The notes: generated by a model not told the origin, from the letters alone. DNA of 64,000 nt from Pseudomonas sediminis (GCF_002741105.1 NZ_NIQU01000001.1:806001-870000), one strand, 5' to 3'; shown: positions 38,634 to 47,967, counted from the stretch's first letter. A program made the numbers and translations.

Positions 38634-39581
38634 TCAGCGCAGCAGAAAGGCAACCAGCACTGCAACGGTGCGCTGTGCGTCCTCTTCTTGGGGCACATGA
38701 CCAAGGTCATCGAACAGCACCAGCTGGCTGCCCTCGATGTCAGCGGCGAAGCGCTCGGCATTGTCCGGAGGAATCAGCCGGTCACGCGCGCCCCAGATGA
38801 CCAGCGTAGGCAATTGCAGTTCGCCGATACGCTCGTGCAGCTCGCCGCTGGGGGCCTGAGCGAAGCGCTGGCGCAAGGCCTGGCGGTTCCCCTCACGCAA
38901 CGTCAGTTGGTAGTAGCGCTCGACCAGTTCATCGTCGACTTTGTCCGGATCGCCATAAACGTTGCGCACGCTCGACTCGATCATGCTCCGCGGCAACAAG
39001 CGGCTCATCAGCGGCGCCAAGGCCGGGATGCCTGCCAGGCGAAAGCCTATCGGTACAGACTCGGCGTTGCGCGGATAGCCGGCCGCGTCCACCAGCACCA
39101 GACGTGCACTACGTTCGGGATGGGCCAGGGCAAAGCGCCAGGCCAACTGGCCACCGAAACTGTTGCCGACCAGCACAACACGGTTCACCCGTAGATGATC
39201 GAGCAGGGCGAGGAGAAACGCCGTGTAGTGCTCGACGTGGTAATCGCCATCGACGAATGGCCCGGTGAGGCCGAAGCCGGGCAGATCCACACTAATCACC
39301 CGGCGCCATGGAGCCAGTTCCTTCACCCAGCCTTCCCAGGTGTGCAGGCTGGCCGACGTTCCGTGCAGCAGCAGGATAGGCTCGGGGTCATCGCGTCGCC
39401 CCTGATCACGAAGGTGCACCGACATTCCATCGATGTCGACGAACTGCGACGGAGGTGGCGCCCAGCGGGCCTTGAGCTCGTCCAGAGGACGGTCCGGCGC
39501 CCAGTTGAGGGCGACGAAAGCGGCGAGAGTCAGCCCGAATACCAGCAACAGGCCGAGCAGCACACGGGCGAGACGTTTCAT
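38634..39581 (-). CDS. Alpha/beta-fold hydrolase, membrane-anchored
   Basis: This 315-residue hydrolase has an N-terminal hydrophobic anchor (VLLGLLLVFGLTLAAFVAL) and an alpha/beta fold with LLHGTSASLHTWEGW (oxyanion region) and the nucleophile elbow GNSFGG. The catalytic aspartate is probably in WGARDRLIPPDNA and the histidine in DLGHVPQEE. Substrate unknown; esters or lactones are possible. Confidence 0.85.
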   Translation of the reverse strand: MKRLARVLLGLLLVFGLTLAAFVALNWAPDRPLDELKARWAPPPSQFVDIDGMSVHLRDQGRRDDPEPILLLHGTSASLHTWEGWVKELAPWRRVISVDLPGFGLTGPFVDGDYHVEHYTAFLLALLDHLRVNRVVLVGNSFGGQLAWRFALAHPERSARLVLVDAAGYPRNAESVPIGFRLAGIPALAPLMSRLLPRSMIESSVRNVYGDPDKVDDELVERYYQLTLREGNRQALRQRFAQAPSGELHERIGELQLPTLVIWGARDRLIPPDNAERFAADIEGSQLVLFDDLGHVPQEEDAQRTVAVLVAFLLR

Positions 39582-39673
39582 CTGGGCAGTCCTGAACGCA
39601 GCGGAAGCACGATGCTAGTCGGCCACTGCGAACGCGCCTATCGCCCGGAAGAGGGAATCGCCAGACAGAACAA

Positions 39674-40573
39674 TCAGAACCCGACCAGCAGCATCCACAG
39701 CGGCAGGGAAATCGCCGCCAATAGCGTGGACAGGGAAATCGCCGCGCTGACGCTACGGCTGTCTTCGGCCGTACGGGCAAACGCCATCACGTTGACCCCG
39801 CTGGGACAAGCTGCGAGCAACACCAGCACGCTACGCGCGGTCTCGTTGAGACCGGGAAGCTGGCCGCTGAGCCACCAGACCAGTGCCGGGAGCAGCAGCA
39901 GTTTGGCCAACGCCACACCCCAGGCTTCACCGGTAGGACGCAAACGATAGCGCGACAGGCTGGCGCCGAGCACGATCAGCGCGCAGGGCAGCGCAGCCTG
40001 GCCCAGCCAAGTGATCGCCCGCCACAGGCTCTCCGGCACCAGCAACCCGGACAGGTTAAGCAAGGCCCCCAGGCCCAGACCGATGATCATCGGGTTGGCC
40101 AGGTTCTTCAGAAGTGCACGGCCGTCGACGCGCTCCTGGCTGCCAAAGGCGGCGTAAAAGCTGTGCAGGGAAAATAGCGTGAGGCTGTGAAACACCAGAA
40201 TGGCGAAGACATAGAGCAGGCCGTCATTACCCATCAGGCTGGCGATCAGCGGGATACCGACCAGCACGTTGTTGGAGAACGCCGCCACCAATCCCAGCGG
40301 CGTCGCCGTACCGCGCCGCCAGTGCGCCAGCGCGTTGACCACGACGAACACCAGCAGCACCGGCAGGTAATAGGCCAACAACAACATCGGCGACAGCCCT
40401 TCGGCCAGCGATGCCTTGGCGATACCCGCGAACAGCAGCGTCGGCATGAACAGCTTGAAGGTGATATTGGCCAGGCCAGCCGCCGACTCGCTGGTGAGCC
40501 ACTGACGCCAACCCAATACGTAGCCGAGAACGATCAAAGCGAAGATCGGCAAAATTGCCTGTGCCGCGAGCAT
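39674..40573 (-). CDS. AEC family transporter
   Basis: This 299-residue auxin-efflux-carrier-type membrane protein has about ten spans. The N-terminal ILPIFALIVLGYVLGW and C-terminal LAACPSGVNVMAFAR region match the family. ATG 40573 has GGAGG ten bases upstream; the longer frame to 40711 is not membrane-like. Substrates in the family include malate and other organic acids. Confidence 0.85.
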   Translation of the reverse strand: MLAAQAILPIFALIVLGYVLGWRQWLTSESAAGLANITFKLFMPTLLFAGIAKASLAEGLSPMLLLAYYLPVLLVFVVVNALAHWRRGTATPLGLVAAFSNNVLVGIPLIASLMGNDGLLYVFAILVFHSLTLFSLHSFYAAFGSQERVDGRALLKNLANPMIIGLGLGALLNLSGLLVPESLWRAITWLGQAALPCALIVLGASLSRYRLRPTGEAWGVALAKLLLLPALVWWLSGQLPGLNETARSVLVLLAACPSGVNVMAFARTAEDSRSVSAAISLSTLLAAISLPLWMLLVGF

Positions 40574-40846
40574 TGCTGAGCCTGCCTCCAGGGAATTGCA
40601 AAAGAGTACGGATCGAGCACGACCCGCAAAGGGCGCCAAGCATACGCGTGCCCGGCATCCAGCGCGATGCTTCACCAAACATTCGCCGCCACGCTTAACA
40701 CCCGGCCACAATCCACGAGATAGAGCCCCTCGATCAATTATTGAGGGGGTCGATGTTCACTATCAGGCCAGTCAAGTTCTTATCTGCGCTCATGTCCTTA
40801 AGAATTGATTCCGAAGCCACTTTTTACTCCTCAAGGAGACATCGAC

Positions 40847-41230
40847 ATGAAAGCTCAACTGACCCTCGCCACTCTGGCCCTTAGTCTGATCACCACCAGC
40901 GTATTCGCCGCCCCGAGCAGCGCGCCCTTCCCTCTGGTGGGTGAAGCCAAGGACAGCCAGGTCCAACAACAACCCGTCGCACCGCTGGCCGAGAACGGCT
41001 CCGAACGCACTCCGGGCGCGCAACGCATTCAACTGGCCGAAGATGGTTACGACCGCACTCCCGGCAGCCAGCGTATCCAGCTGGTAGAAGGCGGATATGA
41101 GCGTACCCCTGGTGCCCAGCGCGTTCAGTTGGCCGAAGGTGGTTACGAACGTAGTCCTGTCGCACAGCGTGTACAGCTGGCCGAAGGCGGCTCTGATCGC
41201 TTGACCGAGCAAAGTGGACGCACTGCATAA
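40847..41230 (+). CDS. Secreted protein with tandem 16-residue repeats
   Basis: This 127-residue protein has a clear signal peptide (LATLALSLITTSVFA-APSS) with AGGAG before ATG 40847. From residue 49 it holds four 16-residue repeats of the form E-x-G-Y-E/D-R-T-P-G-A-Q-R-I/V-Q-L-A, followed by one degenerate copy. Each repeat is 48 bases. I do not recognise a named family. The repeats are polar and glycine-rich, so an extended structure or a cell-surface function is possible. A strong terminator follows at once. Confidence 0.8.
   Translation: MKAQLTLATLALSLITTSVFAAPSSAPFPLVGEAKDSQVQQQPVAPLAENGSERTPGAQRIQLAEDGYDRTPGSQRIQLVEGGYERTPGAQRVQLAEGGYERSPVAQRVQLAEGGSDRLTEQSGRTA
40991..41227 (+). repeat. 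48-bp tandem repeats inside the secreted protein gene
   Basis: Four in-frame 48-base units run from 40991 to 41182, with a partial fifth unit to 41227. Each encodes ERTPGAQRxQLAE-type residues. Unit changes are mostly silent or conservative, as if the protein repeat is under selection. Confidence 0.85.
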
Positions 41231-41248
41231 GTGCTATCGCAACCCCCC

Positions 41249-41274
41249 AAGCCCGGCACAGGCCGGGCTTTTTC
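41249..41274 (+). terminator. Rho-independent terminator
   Basis: AAGCCCGGC and GCCGGGCTT form a nine-base stem with a four-base loop, followed by a T-run. It ends the message of the repeat protein and may also serve the convergent desB gene. Confidence 0.9.
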
Positions 41275-41317
41275 ATGCCTGCGATTTATAGGCGAGCGCG
41301 CACTGGCACGCTGCGAG

Positions 41318-42400
41318 TCACGCCGTCCCTGCAGAGGGCAAGCGGTAGATCCAGATACGTCGCAGCACAGTCGCAAACTGCCCCCACAAGGTGCCGCAGT
41401 TGTAATGCTGGCCATGACGTTCGGCGATCAGGCGCACCTCACGCGCCAGTTCGGCATAGCGCCGCGCGGGCAAATCCGGGAACAGGTGATGCTCGATCTG
41501 ATGGCTGAGGTTGCCGGTCAGAATATGCAGCAGCGGCCCACCGGACAGGTTGCTCGAGCCGCGCAGTTGCCGCAAATACCAGTGCCCGCGCGTCTCCCCT
41601 TGCAATATTTCTGGCGCAAAGACCGCCGCCTTCTCGGTGAAATGGCCGCAGAAGATCACCAGAAAAGTCCATAGATTACGCAGCAGATTGGCCACCAGAT
41701 TGCCCGTCAGCACAGCCATGGCATTGGCACCGAGCAGCAAGGCCAGCAGCGGAAACGCCAGATAGTCCTTGCCCCACTGCCGCGCCAGCTTGGCACTGAA
41801 CTGACGTGCCAGCGGCCGCACCTCCTCCTTGCTGATGCGGCCTTTCACCAGTTTGTCCAGGCGCAGGTGCTGGATCGCCACCGCGTACTGGAACAGCAGC
41901 GCCTGGATCGTCACCCACAGCGGCTGCCAGCGGTAGAAAGGCTTCCAACGCTGCTCCGGGAACAGCCGCACCACGCCGTAGCCAACGTCATCGTCCATGC
42001 CCAGCACGTTGGTGTAGGTGTGATGCACATGGTTATGGGTGTGCCGCCAGAAGTCCGCGGGGCCGACGATGTCCCACTCATACTGGCGTCCGGCGAATTC
42101 CGGGTCGTTCATCCAGTCGTACTGGCCGTGCATCACGTTGTGGCCCAGCTCCATGTTCTCGAGGATCTTGCCCAGCCCCAGCAAGAACGTACCGAGCAGC
42201 CAGGTTGGTGGAAACCAGCCAAACATCAGCAGCGCACGGCCAGCCCAGCAGCACAGGCGCACCACCCCACGCACACGGCGAATGTAGCGCGCATCGGCCT
42301 CGCCCAGGTCGGCCAGGGTACGCTGGCGCAACTCGTCCAGCTCCTGGCCGAAGGCTTCGAGCTCGGCAGGGGTCAACTCACGATCGGGACGATGGCTCAC
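41318..42400 (-). CDS. desB: Acyl-CoA desaturase DesB
   Basis: This 360-residue membrane di-iron desaturase has three histidine boxes: HNVMH, HTHNHVHH and HQIEHH. In P. aeruginosa, DesB with DesC introduces a delta-9 double bond into saturated acyl-CoAs. The start at 42400 (GTG, MSHRPDRELT) overlaps the desC stop by four bases. Its membership in a desC-desB operon next to a TetR gene supports the name. Confidence 0.9.
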   Translation of the reverse strand: MSHRPDRELTPAELEAFGQELDELRQRTLADLGEADARYIRRVRGVVRLCCWAGRALLMFGWFPPTWLLGTFLLGLGKILENMELGHNVMHGQYDWMNDPEFAGRQYEWDIVGPADFWRHTHNHVHHTYTNVLGMDDDVGYGVVRLFPEQRWKPFYRWQPLWVTIQALLFQYAVAIQHLRLDKLVKGRISKEEVRPLARQFSAKLARQWGKDYLAFPLLALLLGANAMAVLTGNLVANLLRNLWTFLVIFCGHFTEKAAVFAPEILQGETRGHWYLRQLRGSSNLSGGPLLHILTGNLSHQIEHHLFPDLPARRYAELAREVRLIAERHGQHYNCGTLWGQFATVLRRIWIYRLPSAGTA

Positions 42401-43482
42401 AGGTCGATCTCCACATCCCCATGCGGGGCACTGACACATAGACGGATGGGCTGCCCCGGCTCGGCGAACAGTTCACCGCTGCGCAGATCACGCACCGTGC
42501 CGGCCAGCAGCAAACAGGTACAACTGGTACAGATGCCCTGACGGCAGCCGTGAGCCGGGCGCAGCCCGGCAGCTTCGGCCTGCTCCAGCAGATTCGCGTT
42601 GCTGCTGCCGGAAACCTGCTGCCGGCTCCGGGCGAAGCTCAAGCGGACCTCGCCAGCCTCCGTTTCGGCCAGCAGCGGAAGCGGACTGAAGCTTTCCGAT
42701 TGCACGCTGCTGCCGCGTTCGGCGTCATGCCACCAGCCACACGCCTGCTCGACAAAACCACGCGGGCCACAGACCCGCAGGTGATCGCCCGGCAACGCGG
42801 CCAGCCGTTCGGCCGACAGGCGATCACCCTCGCCACTGAAAACCCGCTGCACCTGGAAGTTGGCATGACGTGCCGACAATGCCTGCAGCTCTGCGGCAAA
42901 AGCTTGCTGCCCCTGATGACGAACCTGATGCAGCAACGTCACTGGCGCAGCGAAGCCACGCGCGAGAGCGTCACGCAGCAGGCCGAGCAACGGGGTGATG
43001 CCGCTGCCAGCCGCTAGTAGCAACACGGCGTTGTGCTTCTGCGGCCAGGCGAACTCGCCGAATGCCTGACCCAATTCGATCACCTCACCCACCTCCAGGT
43101 GATCGAGCAGCAGATTGGACAGGCGCCCGCCCGGCTGGCGTTTGATCGCAATCTCGATGTGCCCGTCGGTTGCCACCGAAGTCAGGCTGTAACTGCGTCC
43201 GTGACGCACGCCGTCCTGCTCCAGATACAGCTGGACATGCTGCCCAGCTCGCCAGTCGCGCGCATTGCCATTGCAGCGCAGTTGCAGTGCCAGCATGTCG
43301 TCGGCGACCCAGCGGCGCGCCTCGACCTGAGCGAACACACGATTAAGGCGCAGCGCCGCGTGCAACTGACGCAGGCACAGATCGACATCCGCTTCACGCA
43401 GCCAGCCGTTCGCACAAAGCTGACGCAGAGGCTGTAGGTAAGCCGCCAGCCACCGCGCCCCTGAGAGAGAAAGTAAAGCCAT
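42397..43482 (-). CDS. desC: Ferredoxin reductase-like electron donor DesC
   Basis: This 361-residue protein has an FAD-binding domain (GRSYSLTS motif), an NAD-binding domain (LLLAAGSGITPLLGLL) and a C-terminal [2Fe-2S] ferredoxin domain with GCRQGICTSCTCLLL. It passes electrons to DesB. I start at ATG 43482 (MALLSLSGARW). It is the first gene of the operon; DesT is divergent. Confidence 0.9.
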   Translation of the reverse strand: MALLSLSGARWLAAYLQPLRQLCANGWLREADVDLCLRQLHAALRLNRVFAQVEARRWVADDMLALQLRCNGNARDWRAGQHVQLYLEQDGVRHGRSYSLTSVATDGHIEIAIKRQPGGRLSNLLLDHLEVGEVIELGQAFGEFAWPQKHNAVLLLAAGSGITPLLGLLRDALARGFAAPVTLLHQVRHQGQQAFAAELQALSARHANFQVQRVFSGEGDRLSAERLAALPGDHLRVCGPRGFVEQACGWWHDAERGSSVQSESFSPLPLLAETEAGEVRLSFARSRQQVSGSSNANLLEQAEAAGLRPAHGCRQGICTSCTCLLLAGTVRDLRSGELFAEPGQPIRLCVSAPHGDVEIDL

Positions 43483-43494
43483 CGAAGAATTCCA

Positions 43495-43510
43495 GTGAAC
43501 ACTTGTGCAC
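43495..43510. promoter_or_regulatory. Candidate DesT operator
   Basis: GTGAACACTTGTGCAC is a 16-base imperfect palindrome (12 of 16 positions symmetric), 12 bases upstream of the desC start in the desC-desT intergenic region. It is the best dyad there and a likely site for the TetR-type repressor DesT. Confidence 0.45.
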
Positions 43511-43629
43511 AAGGCTGACAGATAGCCCGTGTTTCAGTCAACAGTCGTTCACCGAACTGCATCTGCGCGGTTCGACGCTGGCGCCATGCATTTGCTAGAG
43601 TGCGGCATCGCTCAACGACCCGATTTCGC

Positions 43630-44265
43630 ATGACGCCACGCGCCGAACAGAAGCAGCAGACTCGCCAGTCCCTGATGGACGCAGCCCTCACCCTGATGGA
43701 GAGCGGGCGCGGCTTTGGCAGCCTGAGCCTGCGCGAGGTCACCCGCGTCGCCGGCATCGTGCCCACCGGTTTCTATCGCCATTTCGCCGACATGGACGAA
43801 CTGGGTCTGGCGCTGGTGGCGGAAGTCGGTGAAACCTTCCGTGCGGCGATCCGCCAGGTGCGTCGCCACGAGTTCGAAATGCGCGGCATGATCGACGCCT
43901 CGGTGCGTATCTTCCTTGCCGAAGTGGCCGCCAATCGCGCCCAGTTTCTGTTCCTCGCCCGCGAGCAGTACGGTGGCTCACAACCGGTGCGCCAGGCCGT
44001 TGCGGCCCTGCGCGAACGCATCACCAGCGACCTGGCCGCCGACCTCAAGCTGATGAACCGTATGCCGCACCTCGACGATGCAGCGCGCGACGTGGTGTCG
44101 GACCTGGTGGTGAAGACCGTATTCGCCACCCTGCCCGAACTGATCGACCCACCCGCGGAAACCCTGCCGGCGCACCTCACCGCAGAGGCCAAGGTCATCC
44201 AGCAACTGCGCTTCATCATGGTCGGTGGCAAGCATTGGCTGGGGCTGGGCAAGCCCTCCGACTAG
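43630..44265 (+). CDS. desT: TetR-family regulator DesT
   Basis: This 211-residue protein has an N-terminal TetR helix-turn-helix (SLREVTRVAGIVPTGFYRHFADMDEL) and a C-terminal ligand domain. In P. aeruginosa, DesT represses desCB and senses the ratio of unsaturated to saturated acyl-CoA. ATG 43630 (MTPRAEQKQQTRQ) is the expected start. Location and divergence from desC support the identification. Confidence 0.9.
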   Translation: MTPRAEQKQQTRQSLMDAALTLMESGRGFGSLSLREVTRVAGIVPTGFYRHFADMDELGLALVAEVGETFRAAIRQVRRHEFEMRGMIDASVRIFLAEVAANRAQFLFLAREQYGGSQPVRQAVAALRERITSDLAADLKLMNRMPHLDDAARDVVSDLVVKTVFATLPELIDPPAETLPAHLTAEAKVIQQLRFIMVGGKHWLGLGKPSD

Positions 44266-44268
44266 AGC

Positions 44269-44304
44269 GCACCAAAATCGCCCATAACTAACAAAAACGC
44301 ACCA
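44269..44304. promoter_or_regulatory. Two NtrC half-site-like sequences upstream of ureE
   Basis: GCACCA occurs at 44269-44274 and 44299-44304, both in direct orientation with a 30-base period and about 100-135 bases before the predicted start. They match half of the NtrC dyad only, so support is modest. Confidence 0.3.
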
Positions 44305-44329
44305 AATCAAACCTGACCGCCTCGCCAAG

Positions 44330-44338
44330 TTATCCACA
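44330..44338 (+). promoter_or_regulatory. Isolated DnaA box
   Basis: Perfect TTATCCACA between desT and ureE. Isolated boxes occur by chance, so a function is not assured. Confidence 0.4.
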
Positions 44339-44377
44339 ACAGGCTTGAACGCCCCGCCTTGCGCCACTCTTCAGCCT

Positions 44378-44393
44378 TGGCAAGCCACTTGCA
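44378..44393 (+). promoter_or_regulatory. Sigma-54 promoter for ureE-ureF-ureG
   Basis: TGGCAAGCCACTTGCA matches TGGCACG-N4-TTGCW with one mismatch (A for C at position 6) and exact GG-to-GC spacing. The predicted start is near 44404, 25 bases before the ureE ATG. Confidence 0.65.
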
Positions 44394-44428
44394 CTATTTC
44401 CGGGCACATTGCCCCGGAATAGATACGC

Positions 44429-44929
44429 ATGCTGGTGATCCACTCCCGAATCGCGCCGCAGAGCGCCTGCCACGCTGAACTGGAACTGACCTTCGAAGCC
44501 CGCAGCAAGAGCCGCCTGCGCTGTTTCACCACTGACGGTGAAGAGGTAGGCCTGTTCCTCGAGCGCGGCCAACCGGCGCTGGCTGATGGTGAGTGTCTGC
44601 TGGCCAAGGACGGACGCATCGTCAAGGTACGGGCCAAGGCTGAGCCGCTGCTGCACGTTACCTGCGCCAGTCCCTTCGAGCTGATGCGCGCCGCCTACCA
44701 CCTAGGCAACCGACATGTCGCCCTGCAACTGGGTGACGGCTGGCTGCGCCTGCCTGACGACTACGTGCTCAAGGCCATGCTCGAACAGCTCGGTGCTACG
44801 GTCGAAGCCGTCGAAGCGCCCTATCAGCCCGAGCAAGGCGCCTACGGCGGCGGCCATCACCATTCCCATCACGGCGATGAAGAATTCAATTACGGCCCGC
44901 GCCTGCACCAATTCGGGGTGCGCAAGTGA
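44429..44929 (+). CDS. ureE: Urease accessory protein UreE (nickel chaperone)
   Basis: UreE (166 residues) binds nickel and hands it to UreG. It has the N-terminal peptide-binding domain and C-terminal metal-binding domain, with the conserved YHLGNRHVALQ motif (metal-binding histidine) and a histidine-rich tail (GGHHHSHHGDEE). ureF follows 34 bases later. Confidence 0.96.
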   Translation: MLVIHSRIAPQSACHAELELTFEARSKSRLRCFTTDGEEVGLFLERGQPALADGECLLAKDGRIVKVRAKAEPLLHVTCASPFELMRAAYHLGNRHVALQLGDGWLRLPDDYVLKAMLEQLGATVEAVEAPYQPEQGAYGGGHHHSHHGDEEFNYGPRLHQFGVRK

Positions 44930-44963
44930 CGCTGCCCCCATCGAGCCTGACAAAGGCAACGCC

Positions 44964-45638
44964 ATGAAACCTGCCTGGGCATTGTTGCGCCTGGCCAGCC
45001 CGCAGCTGCCGATTGGCGGCTACAGCTACTCGCAAGGCCTGGAATGGGCCATCGACAGCGGCCTGATCACTGATGCCGCAAGCGCCGAGTGCTGGCTGGC
45101 CGATCAACTGACGCTCAACCTCGCCCGCTTCGAAGCACCGCTGCTACTGGCTCACTGCCGCGCCGCCGACGAGGGCGACTGGCCGTGCCTGCAGCAACTG
45201 GCCGAACAGCACCGCGCCAGCCGCGAGACACGCGAGCTGGCTCTGGAGAGCAGGCAGATGGGTTACTCGCTGCGGCAACTGCTCGAAGGCCTGCCCGAAC
45301 TGGACGAGGCGGCGCGTGAAGCACTTGCAGCCCAGGACGAACCCGGCCTGGCACTGGCCTGGGCCCTGGCCGCACGCGCCTGGCAGATCAGCCCGGACGA
45401 CGCCCTGGCCGCCTGGCTCTGGGGCTGGCTGGAAAACCAGCTCGCCGTGCTGATGAAGGTGTTGCCGCTGGGTCAGCAGGCCGCCCAACGCCTGACCAGC
45501 CGCCTGCTACCGCAGCTCGATGCCGCCCAGCAGCAAGCCGCCAACCTTTCCCCTGAACACTGGGGCAGCGCCGCCTTCGGCCTGGCCCTGGCGAGCATGG
45601 CGCACGAGCGCCAGTACTCACGTCTATTCCGCTCCTGA
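44964..45638 (+). CDS. ureF: Urease accessory protein UreF
   Basis: UreF (224 residues) is the GTPase-gating partner in the UreDFG maturation complex. Family marks are [22 protein letters not shown] near the N-terminus and [14 protein letters not shown] at the end. ATG 44964 gives the usual length; a longer open frame to 44715 is the ureE shadow. Confidence 0.96.
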   Translation: MKPAWALLRLASPQLPIGGYSYSQGLEWAIDSGLITDAASAECWLADQLTLNLARFEAPLLLAHCRAADEGDWPCLQQLAEQHRASRETRELALESRQMGYSLRQLLEGLPELDEAAREALAAQDEPGLALAWALAARAWQISPDDALAAWLWGWLENQLAVLMKVLPLGQQAAQRLTSRLLPQLDAAQQQAANLSPEHWGSAAFGLALASMAHERQYSRLFRS

Positions 45639-45654
45639 CGAGGAACAACAGCAC

Positions 45655-46269
45655 ATGAACAGCCAACCCCTGCGTGTCGGCATCGGCGGCCCGGTCGGTT
45701 CCGGCAAGACCGCTCTGACCCTGGCCCTGTGCCGCGCCCTGCGCGAGCGCTACAACATCGCCGTGGTCACCAACGACATCTATACCCAGGAAGACGCCCA
45801 GTTCCTGGTGCGCAACGAGGCCCTGGAGCCCGAGCGCATCATCGGCGTGGAAACCGGCGGCTGCCCGCATACCGCCATCCGCGAAGACGCCTCGATCAAC
45901 CTGGAGGCCGTCGAACAACTCAACCGCCGTTTCCCCGGCCTGGACCTGATCATCGTCGAATCCGGTGGTGACAACCTGTCCGCCACCTTCAGCCCCGAGT
46001 TGTCCGACCTGACCCTCTACGTGATCGACGTATCGGCCGGCGACAAGCTGCCACGCAAGGGCGGCCCGGGCATCTGCAAGTCCGACCTGCTGGTGATCAA
46101 CAAGGTCGACCTCGCGCCCATGGTCGGCGCCTCGCTGGAGGTAATGGAACGCGACACGCTGAAGATGCGCGGCGACAAGCCCTTCGTCTTCAGCAACCAG
46201 AAAGTCGGCCAGGGTCTCGACGAGATCATCGCCTTCATCGAACGCCAGGGCATGCTCACCGCGGCCTGA
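45655..46269 (+). CDS. ureG: Urease accessory protein UreG (GTPase)
   Basis: UreG (204 residues) is a SIMIBI-class GTPase which supplies energy for nickel insertion. P-loop [10 protein letters not shown] is at residues 11-20, the CPH metal motif lies in [11 protein letters not shown], and NKVDLAP is the base-recognition motif. It follows ureF by 16 bases and precedes hupE/ureJ. Confidence 0.97.
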   Translation: MNSQPLRVGIGGPVGSGKTALTLALCRALRERYNIAVVTNDIYTQEDAQFLVRNEALEPERIIGVETGGCPHTAIREDASINLEAVEQLNRRFPGLDLIIVESGGDNLSATFSPELSDLTLYVIDVSAGDKLPRKGGPGICKSDLLVINKVDLAPMVGASLEVMERDTLKMRGDKPFVFSNQKVGQGLDEIIAFIERQGMLTAA

Positions 46270-46289
46270 TTCCACTCAAGGAGAACCTC

Positions 46290-46862
46290 ATGAATCTGCG
46301 CAAAACCCTCTACGCCATCGCACTGTTCTGCACCCCGGCGCTGGCCTTTGCTCACCCCGGGCACGGCGACTCCGGGCTGATGGCCGGCCTGGCTCACCCG
46401 GTGTTTGGCCTGGATCACCTGCTGGCGATGTTCGCCGTCGGCCTGTGGGCCGCGCAACAGAGTGGTGCGGCGCGCTGGGCGCTGCCGGTGACCTTCGTTG
46501 GCACCATGCTTGTTGGCGGCCTTCTCGGCTTCGCCGGTGTGGAAATCCCGCTCATGGAGACCGGCATCGCCGGTTCGGTTCTGGCCTTCGGCCTGCTGGT
46601 GGCCGTGGCTGCACGCCTGCCCATGGCGGTATCCGTTGCCCTGACCGCGCTCTTCGCCCTCACCCACGGCGTCGCCCACGGCCTGGAATTGCCTGATCTG
46701 GCCAGCCCCTTCGGTTACGCCATCGGCTTCATCGTCGCCACTGCGGCACTGCACGCCATCGGCTTCGCCCTGGTGCGCTTCCTGCCGCAAGCGGCGGCGC
46801 CGTTGGTGCGTATCGCCGGTGCAGCCTCGGCAGCGACCGGTGTCTGGTTGCTGGCTAGCTGA
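46290..46862 (+). CDS. HupE/UreJ family nickel permease
   Basis: This 190-residue protein has a signal-like N-terminus and about six hydrophobic segments. The family motif is HPGHGD at the start of the mature part (about residues 22-27), then HPVFGLDHLLAMFAVGLWA and LTHGVAHGLE. HupE/UreJ proteins move nickel ions. AAGGAG is just before the ATG, and the position after ureG supports a role in supplying nickel for urease. Confidence 0.92.
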   Translation: MNLRKTLYAIALFCTPALAFAHPGHGDSGLMAGLAHPVFGLDHLLAMFAVGLWAAQQSGAARWALPVTFVGTMLVGGLLGFAGVEIPLMETGIAGSVLAFGLLVAVAARLPMAVSVALTALFALTHGVAHGLELPDLASPFGYAIGFIVATAALHAIGFALVRFLPQAAAPLVRIAGAASAATGVWLLAS

Positions 46863-46887
46863 AGAGCCGCAGCCAATAGCGGCTGCC

Positions 46888-46935
46888 GTGGTGCGCGCAG
46901 CGCACCCTACCCCCGTAGGGTGCGCCATGCGCACC
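46888..46935. repeat. REP-like inverted pair, family A
   Basis: GGTGCGCGCAGCGCACCCTAC faces GTAGGGTGCGCCATGCGCACC with four bases between. It lies between hupE/ureJ and the GDPD gene. Confidence 0.78.
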
Positions 46936-47052
46936 GATGCCGGCTTGCCCATTGCGGATCTTGCGATGGGCTCGGCGCCCCGCAAGCCGCAATGCTTGCC
47001 AATGCCTCTGTAGTGGGGCACAAAGTCCCGAACCGCTTTCGAGACCCGGCCC

Positions 47053-47967
47053 ATGCTGCGCATCACCCGATTTCTGCTCGTCCCGCTGCTGCTGATCGGC
47101 GTCGTCGTGCTGGTGCTCACACTGACCAGCCGCCCGGCGAGCACGCCTGCAGTGCTCGAGGACCTTGGCGAACGCCCCCTGGTGATCGCCCATCGCGGTG
47201 GCAAGGGGCTGTGGCCGGAGAACACCCTGTTCGCCTTCGAGCGCGCCACCGCTCTCGGCGTCGATATGCTGGAGATGGATCTGCACCTGAGCCAAGACGC
47301 CAAGTTGGTGGTGATCCACGATGACACCCTGGAACGCACCACCAATGGCCAAGGCCCGGTCGCGCACTTCAGCCTCGCCGAACTGCAAGCGCTCGATGCC
47401 GGCTACAAATGGACGGCCGATGGCGGTCAGAGTTATCCCTACCGTGGTCAGGGTACGCGCATTGCCGCACTGAAAGAGGTGTTCGAGCGCTTCCCATTGA
47501 TCCCCAAGGCGCTCGAAATCAAGGTGCCCGATGTCGGTATGGAAGCTGTGCTCTGCGAAATGCTGGCGGCTTACGACCAACTCGATCGGGTCATTGTCGG
47601 CAGCTTTCATGAGCGCAGCCTCAAGCGCTTCAGGGAGCTATGCCCGGAGGTCGCCACCGCGGCAGGGCCGGTCTCGGTGCGCCTGCTACTGGCGCTCAAC
47701 TGGCTGGGACTGAGCGACCTGCTGTCGCCTTCCTACCCGGTGCTGCAGATACCGCCCGAGCACAGCAGCCTGACCCTGGCGACACCGCGGCTGGTTCGCA
47801 ATGCACAGGCGCGCGGCCTACAGGTACATCTGTGGACGATCAACGAGCAACCCAGCATGCGCGCGCTGTTGGAGATGGGCGTCAATGGCCTGATCACCGA
47901 CTATCCGGATCGCGCCTTGCAACTGCTGGGGCGCTCCACCCAGCTCGGTGCGTTGACCGAAGACTAA
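47053..47967 (+). CDS. Glycerophosphodiester phosphodiesterase
   Basis: This 304-residue GDPD-type enzyme hydrolyses glycerophosphodiesters to glycerol 3-phosphate and an alcohol. It has an N-terminal membrane span (RFLLVPLLLIGVVVLVLTL), the active-site motif VIAHRGGKGLWPENT and metal-site EMDLHLSQDAKLVVIHDDTLERTT. C-terminal HLWTINEQ and GLITDYPD match the family. The anchor suggests a periplasmic or inner-membrane location. Confidence 0.9.
   Translation: MLRITRFLLVPLLLIGVVVLVLTLTSRPASTPAVLEDLGERPLVIAHRGGKGLWPENTLFAFERATALGVDMLEMDLHLSQDAKLVVIHDDTLERTTNGQGPVAHFSLAELQALDAGYKWTADGGQSYPYRGQGTRIAALKEVFERFPLIPKALEIKVPDVGMEAVLCEMLAAYDQLDRVIVGSFHERSLKRFRELCPEVATAAGPVSVRLLLALNWLGLSDLLSPSYPVLQIPPEHSSLTLATPRLVRNAQARGLQVHLWTINEQPSMRALLEMGVNGLITDYPDRALQLLGRSTQLGALTED

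Noticed and set aside
40991..41227. CRISPR-like array
   Set aside because: The 48-base units are contiguous, in frame and encode protein repeats; no spacers or cas genes occur.
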